NCBI RefSeq assembly: GCF_949296715.1
Contig: NZ_CASFQD010000055.1
Span: forward strand, 1 to 64,000
Origin: an uncultured Alistipes sp.
GTDB taxonomy: Bacteria > Bacteroidota > Bacteroidia > Bacteroidales > Rikenellaceae
DNA length: 64,000 bases
Direction: 5' to 3'
In this document: piece after piece, positions 8,017 through 20,237 of the stretch
How the letters are laid out: each line of letters opens with the position of its first letter
Position numbering within the stretch: position 1 is the stretch's first letter
Notes under the pieces: generated by a model
What the model was told of the DNA's origin: nothing
What the model saw: the letters and a program-made list of their open reading frames with translations, nothing else
Databases searched by the model: none
Made by a program: the position numbers and the translations under genes

Positions 8017-9192
8017 TTATTCGCACACCTTCACGCGGGCCGCGGCGGCCTTCACCCGCTCGCGCAGGGCGTCGAGGTCGCTGCCGTGCGGCTCGTAGCC
8101 CACGACGACGCCCATGCGACGGTTGACGCGCGCCGAGGGCTTGCCGAAGATGCGGATGTCGGTGCGGGGATTCTCTGCGAGGGCGGCGTCTATCCCCTCG
8201 TAGCGGGGTTCGCTCTCCGTGGCCACGGGCGAGAGGATCACGGCGCTGGCGCCCTGCCGCTCGAAGGTGATCGCCGGGATCGGGAGCCCCAGCACGGCCC
8301 GCAAGTGCAGCTCGAACTCATTGAGGTTCTGCGTTCCGGCCAGCGTCACCATGCCCGTGTCGTGGGGGCGCGGCGAAAGTTCCGAGAAGTAGACGCCCTG
8401 CTCGTGGCTCAGGAAGAACTCCACGCCCCACAGTCCGGCGCCCGTGAGGGCCCTGGTGACGGCGGCGGCCATGCGCTGCGCCTCGGCCAGATGCTCGGGT
8501 GCAATGACGGGCGACTGGAAACTCTCGCGGTAGTCGCCGCCCTGCTGCACGTGGCCGATCGGCGGGCAGAAGAGCGTCGGGCCGTGCTGCTGCGTCACGG
8601 TCAGGAGCGTAATCTCGCTGTCGAAGCGGATGAACTCCTCGATGATGAGCTCGCGGATGTCGCCGCGCGACCCTTCGCAGCCGTATTTCCACGCCTGTTC
8701 CAGCTCCTCGGGGCCCTTGACCACCGACTGGCCCTTGCCCGAGGAGGACATCAGCGGCTTGACGACGCACGGGTAGCCGATCTCGGCGGCCGCAGCCTTC
8801 AGTTCGTCGAAGCTCTTGGCGTAGAAGTAGCGGGCCGTCTTCAGCCCCAGCTCTTTGGCCGCGAGGTCGCGGATCGCCTTGCGGTTCATCGTGAAGTTCA
8901 CGGCCCGGGCGCTCGGCACGACCTGCACGCCCCGGCGCTCGAAGTCGTAGAGCCGTTCGGTGCGGATCGCCTCGATCTCGGGGACGATGATGTCGGGGCG
9001 GTGGCGCTCCACGACGGCCGCCAGCGCATCGCCGTCGAGCATGTCGAAGACCTCCGAGGCGTCGGCCACCTGCATGGCCGGAGCTCCGGCGTAACGGTCG
9101 CAGGTCACGACGGTCTGACCGAGCCGCTGCGCCGCAATCACGAATTCCTTGCCCAGCTCTCCTGAACCGAGCAGCAGTATTTTCCTTGTCAT
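8017..9192 (-). CDS. purT: formate-dependent phosphoribosylglycinamide formyltransferase (PurT)
   Basis: A 391-aa ATP-grasp enzyme that makes formyl-GAR from GAR, formate and ATP in purine synthesis. It begins MTRKILLLGSGELGKEFVIA. The ATP-grasp core is recognisable from VKPLMSSSGKGQSVV, the WGVEFFLS segment and SELSPRPHDTGMVTL. Length is typical for PurT. The ATG at 9192 is preferred because the longer in-frame start would cover the promoter. The C-terminal motif KPSARVNRRMGVVV also fits. Confidence 0.94.
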   Translation of the reverse strand: MTRKILLLGSGELGKEFVIAAQRLGQTVVTCDRYAGAPAMQVADASEVFDMLDGDALAAVVERHRPDIIVPEIEAIRTERLYDFERRGVQVVPSARAVNFTMNRKAIRDLAAKELGLKTARYFYAKSFDELKAAAAEIGYPCVVKPLMSSSGKGQSVVKGPEELEQAWKYGCEGSRGDIRELIIEEFIRFDSEITLLTVTQQHGPTLFCPPIGHVQQGGDYRESFQSPVIAPEHLAEAQRMAAAVTRALTGAGLWGVEFFLSHEQGVYFSELSPRPHDTGMVTLAGTQNLNEFELHLRAVLGLPIPAITFERQGASAVILSPVATESEPRYEGIDAALAENPRTDIRIFGKPSARVNRRMGVVVGYEPHGSDLDALRERVKAAAARVKVCE

Positions 9193-9219
9193 AAACGTAT
9201 AAGGGTTTCTCTCGGGAGA

Positions 9220-9227
9220 CAAATGTA
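9220..9227 (-). promoter_or_regulatory. -7 promoter element (TACATTTG) for purT
   Basis: The minus strand reads TACATTTG, 27 bp upstream of the purT ATG. No clear -33 TTG. Confidence 0.55.
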
Positions 9228-9370
9228 AGACTTTCGGCGGGATTTGCCGCCACTTTCCCCGAAAAAGAGCGCGCGATGACGGAAAGAGACCGCCCGCCGG
9301 GGTCGCGAACGGGCGCGTCGAAGCCAAAAATAATACAACAAACAATACAACAGCCCGCAAACAAAACAGG

Positions 9371-9395
9371 CATCATACTGAATATCAGAATGATG
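9371..9395 (-). terminator. terminator for tmRNA
   Basis: Near-perfect inverted repeat (CATCATACTGA against CATCATTCTGA) about 15 bp past the mature tmRNA 3' end. On the minus strand it is followed by a T-rich stretch. Confidence 0.7.
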
Positions 9396-9409
9396 CCCAC
9401 GTGGGGTTG

Positions 9410-9809
9410 TGGAGGTGGCGGGAGTCGAACCCGCGTCCAAACAGGGAACCCGAAAGCTTTCTACACGCTTATCCGTCGTTTGATCCTCCTCCCCGTGCCT
9501 GGCAGACGGCAACCGAACACGGGGCCCAGTCCCTTGAATTTCGCACGCGGTCCGGGACACCCCGCGCACTATCTCCAAAGAGTTGATACCCCGTATGGAA
9601 AGACGTTAAGGAGCGGAACATCTCTCCGGGATACTCGTCGCCAGGCCTCCTTGGGTCCGGCGATTAAGCCAATTTTCCTTGAAAATTAGGCAGCGAGTGC
9701 GTAGCTGTTATTGCCATTTGTAGTTCGAGCGTCGGGATTAACGAGCCGCCACACAGCGCTCGGCGTGCTTACAATCAAACTCTGCCTGCTGTCAAAACCG
9801 GGCACCCCC
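9410..9809 (-). ncRNA. ssrA: transfer-messenger RNA (tmRNA)
   Basis: A roughly 400-nt RNA that rescues stalled ribosomes. The 3' end carries a T arm with GCGGG-loop-CCCGC pairing and the sequence GGTTCGACTCCCGCC. The acceptor stem pairs GGGGGTG (5' end, 9803-9809) with CACCTCC (9411-9417), and the discriminator A is at 9410; CCA is not encoded. The tag frame ends NGNNSYALAA then TAA (stop near 9687). ALAA is the proteolysis tag end expected for tmRNA. The resume codon is not certain from sequence alone. Confidence 0.95.
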
Positions 9810-9843
9810 GTGTCTTTCGGCGCAAAGCCTGTCGAAACCGGAT

Positions 9844-9851
9844 GCAAAGAT
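9844..9851 (-). promoter_or_regulatory. -7 promoter element (TATCTTTG) for tmRNA
   Basis: Exact TAnnTTTG match on the minus strand, 35 bp from the mature 5' end. It implies a short 5' leader removed during maturation. Confidence 0.65.
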
Positions 9852-9927
9852 AGTGCTTTTTTTGCGAAAATCCATGCTCCGAGCCCCGAAATCTTGCGCG
9901 GCACGGCCTGCGGAGTCGCACGAAGGA

Positions 9928-9957
9928 TTGCAAATCCGGATATTTTGCGTATCTTTG
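9928..9957 (+). promoter_or_regulatory. promoter for ftsE (TTG-N19-TATCTTTG)
   Basis: TTG at 9928-9930 and TATCTTTG at 9950-9957 with 19-bp spacing, 26 bp before the ATG at 9984. Confidence 0.75.
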
Positions 9958-9983
9958 TTTTTCGAAAAAAACGTGCGACGACT

Positions 9984-10721
<738 letters not shown>

Positions 10722-10777
10722 GGCTGCGGCCCGGAGCCGCACGTGCGGGATTTTCGGCGACGTATTCCTCCGAATAA

Positions 10778-10808
10778 TTGGAAATATCGGGGGAAAACGC
10801 TATATTTG
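10778..10808 (+). promoter_or_regulatory. promoter for gyrB (TTG-N20-TATATTTG)
   Basis: TTG at 10778-10780 and TATATTTG at 10801-10808, spaced 20 bp, 22 bp upstream of the gyrB ATG. Confidence 0.75.
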
Positions 10809-10830
10809 TACGATATTTTGAAAGACAACG

Positions 10831-12786
<1,956 letters not shown>

Positions 12787-12797
12787 GGAATCGCAGG

Positions 12798-12828
12798 AGA
12801 AGGATTGCCCGCAGAGGGTGATCCTTTT
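12798..12828 (+). terminator. probable terminator after gyrB
   Basis: A 13-bp stem with several G-U pairs (12798-12810 with 12816-12828) and a 5-nt loop, ending in a T-rich stretch 12 bp past the gyrB stop. Confidence 0.6.
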
Positions 12829-12860
12829 CTTTATATAACCAACCTATAACCTTTGATCCA

Positions 12861-13484
12861 ATGAAAGTTACCGTCATCGGAGTCGCCGGCGGAACCGGCT
12901 CGGGAAAATCGACGCTCGTCAAGCGTCTGCAGGAAGCGTTCGAGGGCGACGACGTCGTCACGCTGTGCCACGACTACTACTACAAGGCGCACCCCGAACT
13001 GACCTACGAGGAGCGCACGAAGCTCAACTACGACCATCCGCAGGCCTTCGACACGCAGATGCTCGTGGACCACATCAAGGCGCTGAAGAACAACGTGCCG
13101 ATCGAACATCCCGTCTACTCGTTCGTCGACCACAACCGCCTGCCCGAGACGGTAAGCGTCAAGCCCTCGAAGGTCATCATCGTCGACGGCATCCTGATCT
13201 TCGAGAACAAGGAGCTGCGCGACCTGATGGACATCAAGGTCTACGTCGACACGGATGCCGACATCCGCTTGGCGCGCCGCATCCTGCGCGACGTCTGCGA
13301 GCGCGGCCGCACGATGCAGTCGGTCATCACGCAGTACACCTCGACGGTGAAGCCCATGCACGAGGAGTTCGTCGAGCCCTCGAAGAAGTATGCCGACGTC
13401 ATCATCCCCGAAGGCGGATTCAACTCGGTGGCCGTGGCGATGCTGATTCAGAGCATCCAATCGCTCATCGAGGAGAACAGATAA
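12861..13484 (+). CDS. udk: uridine kinase
   Basis: A 207-aa cytosolic P-loop kinase that phosphorylates uridine and cytidine in pyrimidine salvage. Walker A GGTGSGKST lies at residues ~10-18. The substrate motif CHDYYYK near 36, YDHPQAFD near 57 and the RRILRDVCERGR lid near 142 are diagnostic of uridine kinase rather than phosphoribulokinase. It stands alone between two hairpin terminators. Confidence 0.94.
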   Translation: MKVTVIGVAGGTGSGKSTLVKRLQEAFEGDDVVTLCHDYYYKAHPELTYEERTKLNYDHPQAFDTQMLVDHIKALKNNVPIEHPVYSFVDHNRLPETVSVKPSKVIIVDGILIFENKELRDLMDIKVYVDTDADIRLARRILRDVCERGRTMQSVITQYTSTVKPMHEEFVEPSKKYADVIIPEGGFNSVAVAMLIQSIQSLIEENR

Positions 13485-13525
13485 CCGTCCGCACGGCATC
13501 TGCCGGATATGCGACGCGTGCAGAA

Positions 13526-13552
13526 GGCGGGCCGGGTTATCCCCGGCCCGCC
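13526..13552 (+). terminator. terminator after udk
   Basis: Perfect 11-bp GC-rich stem (13526-13536 with 13542-13552), 5-nt loop, followed by TTT. Confidence 0.8.
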
Positions 13553-13871
13553 TTTCCCATGTACTCCAATCATTTCCGGCCATTCGGCCACATCCGAACT
13601 TTCGCACGCCGCACTCCCTAAACCGCCCGTATGCCAACAAGCGGATTCACGTCGGTTCGGGGGGGGATGTCGCTCCCGCACCGTCCCACCGCCGACAAAT
13701 ATTTCCGCATCTTCACCCGTCGCCGCCCGGTATTACCGATCAAAGGGGACGTCATTCCCTTCCGATGAGATATATGGGTTATCCCGGCGCAGAGGGAATT
13801 ACGCCGGACAAGAGCGCCGAATGCGTCTAATTCCCGAATGCGTCGGAAGGAACGCAGGACAGCTGCCGCAC
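13553..13871. other. gene-free stretch at the left edge of the accessory island
   Basis: No convincing gene, RNA or repeat array is seen. The stretch contains an 8-G run (13659-13666) and two copies of CGAATGCGTC 17 bp apart (near 13818 and 13835). The left end of the island probably lies here or just beyond, but no copy of the tRNA-Gly 3' end was found by eye. Confidence 0.4.
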
Positions 13872-13903
13872 AAAAAAGTCCCCGAACCGTCGGATTCGGG
13901 GAC
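13872..13903 (-). terminator. terminator for the large helicase gene
   Basis: 9-bp stem (13879-13887 with 13895-13903). On the minus strand it is followed by six T (complement of 13872-13877), about 55 bp past the helicase stop codon. Confidence 0.8.
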
Positions 13904-13958
13904 CTGGAGATTTGCCGAACGCAAAAAATGGGAATGATGCCAAAAACTCAATTCCGCT

Positions 13959-16900
13959 TTATTCTATGACAGCCGCATCTTTCAGCTTTACTTTCCCGTC
14001 GTCTCCTGCCACGCGGCCGGATTTTTCAGCGAACGCAATTCCTCGGGTCATGGACGCCGTGACATTATCTCCGAGACGGGTGTAGTTGAACTGACGGGCG
14101 GTTTCGCGGATCAAATCCGCTTCGGGCAAGGCCCCCTGTTCCTTCAGAATCCGGCAGACGGCAACGGCGACCTCCTCGGGCGCAATGTCCAACGCCTCGC
14201 GCTTGGAATCGGGCCGATAGATGTCATAAGATTTGGGATCAAGGTCTTTGCTCCAGTAGAAGAGCGATTCGGTCCCCGTGGCGGTCAATCCCATCCGATT
14301 CAGGAGGTAATCCATGTGAGCCGCAAGGCGGGTCCCCATGCGGGCAATCCCAAAGGAGTTCAGCACCCGCTTGCAAAGCAATGCACGACTGATCGGAGCC
14401 TCGGCCTTTATGACGGCCCGTATTTTGGCCATCGCCTGCGTGTCATAAAGGCCTTGGGCAAAATCATCGGATGTCACCGGGGCACATTCCAGTTCCGCAA
14501 CCCGGTAAGGTCGCGCCTGCATGTCGGGCTCCTGCTCCGCGGGCCCGGAAGAATCCGAAACCCGGGCCTTGTCACACGGCTTCGACCCGACCGGGGCGTT
14601 GGGCCCGACAGCCAACGGCTCTTCCGTCCGGGCTCCGTCCGGTTCGTCCCTTTTGCTCTCCGATTTATGCCGTATCCCCTCTTCGATGGCAGCAATCAGC
14701 GCCTCGATTGTCCGGGAACGGTTTTCCCACCAGTCCATGGCCCATACATGATACAGCTGCCATCCGAGCGCCTGCAGCACGCCGGACTGGGTGACGACCC
14801 TGTCGTGGGCCGTGCGGGCCGCATTGTGATTGTAGCCATCGCACAGGATGCCCATCAGATACGTGTCGGGGCATTCGGGATCGACAACACCGATATCTAT
14901 CCGGTATCCGGAGCATCCGACATTCGTCCGGATGCGATAGCCGCGCTCCTCCAGCTCGGCCGCAATGGAACGCAACAAGGCATCATCCGTCCGGTGCTCC
15001 GCCGATGTCTGGCATGTGAGTGCCTCGCGGCCCTTCTCGGCGTATTCGAGGAACGCCTTGAGGCCGGCCACACCCTCGGCCGATGTCCGGTTCAGATCAA
15101 TCTGATCGGAGCGCAACGTCGAGAAAACCATCATCTCGTAACGGGCCCGGGATACGGCCACGTTCAACCGGCGCCAGCCGCCGTCACGGTTCAACGGTCC
15201 GAAGTTCAGAGCGATGCGTCTGGTCTTGTCAGGTCCGTATCCGACCGAGAAGAGAATCACATCCCGCTCGTCGCCCTGGACATTCTCGAGGTTCTTGATG
15301 AAAATCGGCTCTTCGCACTCCAGAGCCAACGTTTCCAACGCGGGATTCTCGCGGAACAAATCGTTCAGCAGGTCCTCGATCAACGATTGCTGATTCGAGT
15401 TGAACGTGACGACGCCAATGCTTCGTTTTGCCGTCACGGGATTCGTCAGCCGGGCCCTGATCTCCCGGACGACGGCTTCGGCCTCGGCACGGTTCTGACG
15501 GGTGGAACCGCGGTCGTAGGTCCCGTCCACATGCCGGAAACGGACCTTTGTCGTCAGATCATCCGGCGAAGGGAAGGTCAGCAGGCGGTTGTCGTAGTAC
15601 TTGACATTGCTGAAGGCAATCAGGCTCTCGTGCTTGCTGCGATAGTGCCACAGCAGGTGCTTGGAGGGGATGGAGAGCGCCAGGCAATCGTCGAGGATGC
15701 TTTCGAGATCCTCCTTGTCGGCATTCTCTTCATCGTAGGTATTTGTCGAGAAGAAATCCGTCGGCGGCATCTGTTTGGGGTCGCCGACGACAATGACGTT
15801 CCGGCCGCGGGCAATGGCTCCCACGGCCTCGCTGGTCGGCATCTGCGAGGCTTCGTCGAAGATTACCAGGTCGAACGGCGCACGGCCGGCATCGATGTAC
15901 TGGGCCACGGAAATGGGGCTCATCAGCAGGCAGGGACACATGCGCGTCAGCAAATCGGGAATCTGGTCGAACAACCGCCGGATCGAGGTTCCCCGGCCAC
16001 CGTTCCGGATGTTCCGCTGGAGGATTCCGACCTCGGAGTTCTGCGCGGCCTCTTTTTGCAGGGCCGGAAGCGCCGAGGTCAGTTTCGCATAGAGCTCCTC
16101 GCGCGTAAGCTGCTCGAAGCGGCGGCTCAACGCGCGGAACCGACGTATCTTCTCCTCGAACAGCTCGCCGTGGAATGTGTTCATCCGGGGTTCCTGCGAC
16201 AGGATATGTTCGGCGTATGCCCGGTACAGGCTTTTACGGTAGCAATCGTCCACCCGGTCCGCTGCGACCTGCCCCTCTTCGACAGCCCGGACGACGGATT
16301 CGAGCCCCGCCGACAACATCTCCGTCCGCTGCCGATTATATACGGTCCAATCGTGCAGCAGGTCCAAATGTGCCGACCACCTGGCCGCAATGGCCTTCAG
16401 CGTTCCGATTCGGTCACTCCCGACCTCCGTAAGGGCCGATGTCTGCAACAGCCGCCCGATTGCCTCCGCCTGTTCGTCTATGGTTCTTTCCAGGGAGAGG
16501 AAACGCTCCAAAGCGGCAGCATGCAGCGTCCTGAACGATTGCAGGCCGCATTCGAGATGGGCCCGCAGGGCTTGCTTCGAAGCTGTCGTCCGGGCTGCGT
16601 CACGGGTCGTTTGCAGCAGCGCCCGCTCTATCTGTTCCGTCGTTGCGCAAACCCCGGCAATCTGCTGCCAGTCCGCTTCTCCGTGGTTCCACAGCAGCCT
16701 CAGAATCGGTGACAGGGATTTGCCGAGCTCCCCGATCCGGTGTTGGGCCGCCTGATAAGCCTCGAGGGTTGCGAAAAGTTCAGGAATACGGGCAGCGTCC
16801 GGTTTCGAGCCGGCCTTCGCATAAATCCGTATCTGTTTCAGCACGCTGCGCTGTCCCAGGATGCGCGGAAGCCACCATTTCGAACCGCACTCCTGCCATT

Positions 16901-19820
16901 GCCGGCTCCAGGCGGCCGCGTCGGCGGTCAGAATCTGCGGATTGAACCGTGCGAGAATCTGCTCGCGCAGACGATTCCGCTCTTCGCCGCTCTGAATTGC
17001 CTGACCGGCCAACTTGCAGGTGTCGGTCAGATTGTCCGCAGTCAGCAATCCCGAAGAGAGGGTGTCGGCTTCCAGCAACAGCCGCACAAGAGCCGTCAAC
17101 GCCTTGTCCTGGTCCGAAGCCAGATGGTCGAGTTCGAATCCTATCAACGAGGCAATCGTCTGTCGCAGGCCGCTGTCCTCCTCCAGCTGCCGGTTCAGGT
17201 CGGACAGCCGCTCCCGGGCCTCGCTCTTGACGGAAGGCGGGCAAACGGCGAGCCCGATTCCCGTCAACGGGTGCGACTGCGGACTTCCGCAGATGCGGCA
17301 GGCCGTTCGGTACGCCCCGACAACGCGATCGCAGGCAACCCGTCCGGCAGGATCAAGTTCCCGTATGAATTTTTCGGGAAGAGGAATCAACGCCTCCCCG
17401 TAATCCGTCGACGCATACCCCGAGAAACAGTCGTACAGGGAGAGGCCTGCGGGACGCTGCCTGTGCAATACATGCACGTAATCGTTCAATTCACGCCGCA
17501 GCGAGTTGATTTGTCCGGCTTCGATGCGGTACTCCTCGTTCGATTTGCGCTTCACGACCTCGGTCGTGCGTTTGAGCTGCTCCAGCACGCTGGATTTCTT
17601 CGTCTTGTTGGAGTGCAGCTCCAGGCAGAAGGGGGCTATGCCGATGGCCTCCAGACGACGTTGCACGACCTGCAGCGCCGCCATCTTCTCGGCCACGAAC
17701 AGCACCTTCCTGCCCTTGTACAGCGCATTGGCGATGATATTGGTGATTGTCTGCGACTTGCCCGTTCCCGGAGGACCGTGCAGAATGAAACTTCTGTCAT
17801 CAACGGCCGCACATATCGCCTCGAACTGCGAAGAGTCCGCACCGATAGGCAGGGCAATCTCTCCGGCCGGATAGGCCTCGTCCAGGTCGGTGTCCTCCGC
17901 ATCGGCCGCATCCACGTTCCACTCCACCTTGCCGGACATGAGACTTGCCACAATCTTGTTCCGGCTCAACTTGTCGGCATTGTTGTGAATATCGTTCCAC
18001 ATGATGAACTTGCTGAACGAGAAGTTGCCGATGATGGCCTGCTCCTCCACGTCCCACCCTTTCCGGGTCATGATGGCCCGGCGGATCGTATTGAATATCC
18101 GCGAAACATCCACACCGCTCTCGTCGCGCGGCAGCGGGTCGAGGCCTCCGATCTGAATGCCGAAATATTGCCGCAGCATCTCCAGCAGCGTGATATTCAG
18201 CATGGTCTCCTCGTCCCGGCTCCGGATCACATATCCCTTGGCGGCCGATTTGCGGACAATCTCGATCGGCAGCAGCAGGATCGGAGCAAAACGCGGACGG
18301 GCGCTGTTGGGTGTCTCCAGCCACTTCAGCAGGCCCAAAGCCAGATAAAGCGTATTGGCTCCGTTCTCTTCCAGCGAAAGGCGCGACGACCGATAGAGAT
18401 AAGTCAATGAACGACGCAACGCTTCGTCGGTCAGGTAGGCTCGCAGCCGCCGTTGCTTCAGTTCGTTCTTCACCAGATCAATGACAGGATCGGAGGCATG
18501 AAGTGTCTGATAGATTCCGGCGCTCATCAACGGGTTGTCCCAATCCTGCGGTCGCTCCAGAATCTGAAACTCCTGTCCGTCAGCCAACGCATCTTCCAAC
18601 TCTCCGATCCGTACCGAAATAAGTTGCAGCGTGTTTCGGGTGATGCGCGTATTGAGCAGGTTGTTGCGCAGGCTCAGGTCCAGCAGCTTCCGCTCCCAGA
18701 TGGTTTGTTTGCCGACGTGGACCTGATCGATATTGGGAATAATATCCGTTGCGGAGAGAGCCGAAGGTGCTGCCAAATCCCGTTCTGCCGGAGCCGTATC
18801 CTCGATTTCTATCTTTCCGTCCCGAATTACCCGCTGCGGCAGCGGTCGAATCTGCGCATTCCGGGCCCGCATTACGTCGACAAACAGCAGAAAGTCATCC
18901 GTCTCCTTCAGTTTGTCGTTTGCCGAGGCGACGGCCGCATCGAACGGCTGAGGCATTCCGGCATTCATGCAGGTCGCCTCCACCAACAGGACCTCGTTGA
19001 TCCCCTCGGCAGCCCGCTTGGTGAGCAGCGAGACATCGTCGTTCACCGTATCGGGGAATGTATCCGGAATCAGCCAACCGCCCGCAAATGCATGCCCCCG
19101 GACGACCACAATCAGCGGATGAATGCCGACAGCCTCCAGACAGCCGGCATATAGCAGGGAGAGATCAAGACAGTTGGCCAGTTTGTACGACAGAATATCG
19201 TCATACAACCGGACCCGCTGCCCGGACTCTTCAAAACTTGCCGGAACTGAACAGTACGCGATTTGTTGTTCTGCGATCGCCTCATACACGGCTGCCATCT
19301 GCTTCTTGACGCGATTCGGGTCCCGGGTCTGATATTCATCCAATGCCGGAGATTCGGTCCATGTGCCCAGAATCTCGGATGCACGCTTGATAATCGGAGC
19401 TATGGCCGGATGGTTCGGTGTGACAAAAGCCGCCAGCATCTCGGGCAGGACCGCGATTCCACCCCACTGATCGAACGCCAGCAACGACAACTCATAAGTC
19501 TCCGAGAACAGGGACTCCTCGTCGGATGTGATCGCTATATGGATATGTCCGAGCAGTCGTTCCGTAAGCTGCGACAGAAAGGCAGTCGACAATCGAACGG
19601 GAATAGCGGATAGCCGCTCCTCCGATCCGGAGGGAATGGACTCGATGTGCATCCGGCACGATTCTGCAAAGTCCGGTTCGAAGGAGACATGTACACATAC
19701 CCCCTTGAGATCATTTTCACCGGTATTTTTGAGACAGATTTCCCGCAAAACGGGAACGTGATTCTGCTGCATGGCAAAATTCACGACCGGAACATGTACA
19801 ACCTGGACTTCGAGATTCAT
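13959..19820 (-). CDS. DUF4011-type SF1 helicase with C-terminal nuclease and DUF3320-like domains
   Basis: A 1953-aa multidomain protein. The N-terminal part includes a transglutaminase/papain-like block with Cys217 (ANCLDLSLLY), His243 (RGHAFAGG) and an acidic candidate near 281 (LLVEAT). The DUF4011-like region (~375-640) begins WERKLLDLSLRNNLLNTR. The split SF1 helicase has Walker A GPPGTGKSQ near 680, DEASQM near 1320, GDPKQMPP near 1338 and VAVSRARYE near 1553. A Vsr/MTES_1575-like nuclease fold follows at ~1625-1715 (YRIDIGVVD, GILCDGYNH, LGWQLYHVW). The C-terminus (~1790-1953) looks like DUF3320. Similar single-gene proteins occur in anti-phage defence islands, so a defence role is inferred. 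GC is lower than in flanking housekeeping genes. Confidence 0.85.
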   Translation of the reverse strand: MNLEVQVVHVPVVNFAMQQNHVPVLREICLKNTGENDLKGVCVHVSFEPDFAESCRMHIESIPSGSEERLSAIPVRLSTAFLSQLTERLLGHIHIAITSDEESLFSETYELSLLAFDQWGGIAVLPEMLAAFVTPNHPAIAPIIKRASEILGTWTESPALDEYQTRDPNRVKKQMAAVYEAIAEQQIAYCSVPASFEESGQRVRLYDDILSYKLANCLDLSLLYAGCLEAVGIHPLIVVVRGHAFAGGWLIPDTFPDTVNDDVSLLTKRAAEGINEVLLVEATCMNAGMPQPFDAAVASANDKLKETDDFLLFVDVMRARNAQIRPLPQRVIRDGKIEIEDTAPAERDLAAPSALSATDIIPNIDQVHVGKQTIWERKLLDLSLRNNLLNTRITRNTLQLISVRIGELEDALADGQEFQILERPQDWDNPLMSAGIYQTLHASDPVIDLVKNELKQRRLRAYLTDEALRRSLTYLYRSSRLSLEENGANTLYLALGLLKWLETPNSARPRFAPILLLPIEIVRKSAAKGYVIRSRDEETMLNITLLEMLRQYFGIQIGGLDPLPRDESGVDVSRIFNTIRRAIMTRKGWDVEEQAIIGNFSFSKFIMWNDIHNNADKLSRNKIVASLMSGKVEWNVDAADAEDTDLDEAYPAGEIALPIGADSSQFEAICAAVDDRSFILHGPPGTGKSQTITNIIANALYKGRKVLFVAEKMAALQVVQRRLEAIGIAPFCLELHSNKTKKSSVLEQLKRTTEVVKRKSNEEYRIEAGQINSLRRELNDYVHVLHRQRPAGLSLYDCFSGYASTDYGEALIPLPEKFIRELDPAGRVACDRVVGAYRTACRICGSPQSHPLTGIGLAVCPPSVKSEARERLSDLNRQLEEDSGLRQTIASLIGFELDHLASDQDKALTALVRLLLEADTLSSGLLTADNLTDTCKLAGQAIQSGEERNRLREQILARFNPQILTADAAAWSRQWQECGSKWWLPRILGQRSVLKQIRIYAKAGSKPDAARIPELFATLEAYQAAQHRIGELGKSLSPILRLLWNHGEADWQQIAGVCATTEQIERALLQTTRDAARTTASKQALRAHLECGLQSFRTLHAAALERFLSLERTIDEQAEAIGRLLQTSALTEVGSDRIGTLKAIAARWSAHLDLLHDWTVYNRQRTEMLSAGLESVVRAVEEGQVAADRVDDCYRKSLYRAYAEHILSQEPRMNTFHGELFEEKIRRFRALSRRFEQLTREELYAKLTSALPALQKEAAQNSEVGILQRNIRNGGRGTSIRRLFDQIPDLLTRMCPCLLMSPISVAQYIDAGRAPFDLVIFDEASQMPTSEAVGAIARGRNVIVVGDPKQMPPTDFFSTNTYDEENADKEDLESILDDCLALSIPSKHLLWHYRSKHESLIAFSNVKYYDNRLLTFPSPDDLTTKVRFRHVDGTYDRGSTRQNRAEAEAVVREIRARLTNPVTAKRSIGVVTFNSNQQSLIEDLLNDLFRENPALETLALECEEPIFIKNLENVQGDERDVILFSVGYGPDKTRRIALNFGPLNRDGGWRRLNVAVSRARYEMMVFSTLRSDQIDLNRTSAEGVAGLKAFLEYAEKGREALTCQTSAEHRTDDALLRSIAAELEERGYRIRTNVGCSGYRIDIGVVDPECPDTYLMGILCDGYNHNAARTAHDRVVTQSGVLQALGWQLYHVWAMDWWENRSRTIEALIAAIEEGIRHKSESKRDEPDGARTEEPLAVGPNAPVGSKPCDKARVSDSSGPAEQEPDMQARPYRVAELECAPVTSDDFAQGLYDTQAMAKIRAVIKAEAPISRALLCKRVLNSFGIARMGTRLAAHMDYLLNRMGLTATGTESLFYWSKDLDPKSYDIYRPDSKREALDIAPEEVAVAVCRILKEQGALPEADLIRETARQFNYTRLGDNVTASMTRGIAFAEKSGRVAGDDGKVKLKDAAVIE

Positions 19821-19933
19821 GGCCTAAAAATATTAGAAGAGGCTATAAAGTTAGCAAAATAAAATATTTAGGATAATTGGTCGGATTAAAAAAATCAGCA
19901 TAAGTTCATAGACTCATGCTGATTTACTATTTT

Positions 19934-20235
19934 TTATTTATCGTCTACGTCCCGAAGGTTGCGGTCAAGGACCGCCCGGAGCCCCGATTCGGGATAGAGC
20001 AGCAGGCGGTTACCAAGCACCGTGAAGGGAATCTGCCGCCGATCCGCAGCGTCTGCAAGGTGCGCAGTGAGAGGTGCAGGTACGTGCAGACCTCCTCTCC
20101 GGTCAGGTAGCGTTCCTCGCCGATCATCGGGCGTCGCTCCTCGGAGGCCTTCCGCAGTGTGAGTTCCACGCCGTCCAGTCGTGCGAACAAGCGTTGTACC
20201 TCGTCGCTCGCTTCATTGAGATAATCCAGCGGCAT
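19934..20235 (-). pseudogene. excisionase-like HTH protein, frameshifted
   Basis: The frame starting MPLDYLNEASDEVQRLF reads into a MerR/excisionase-type HTH (YLTGEEVCTYLHLSLRTLQTLR) and then changes to nonsense. Restoring one G at about 20041-20046 puts the rest in frame: DRRQIPFTVLGNRLLLYPES and on to DVDDK, stop at 19934-19936. This is exactly the expected wing and tail of the Bacteroidetes mobile-element HTH family. I therefore read it as a single-base deletion, or a sequencing error. It begins 3 bp after the stop of the upstream HTH gene, so the two form a pair. Confidence 0.8.
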
Positions 20236-20237
20236 GG

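Noticed and set aside
13659..13666. Run of eight G as a possible phase-variable tract
   Set aside because: It lies in a gene-free stretch and is not positioned in any coding start or promoter that could be seen.
13509..13937. Plus-strand frame of about 140 codons left of the helicase gene
   Set aside because: It runs through the udk terminator and the helicase terminator and has no recognisable domain or promoter.
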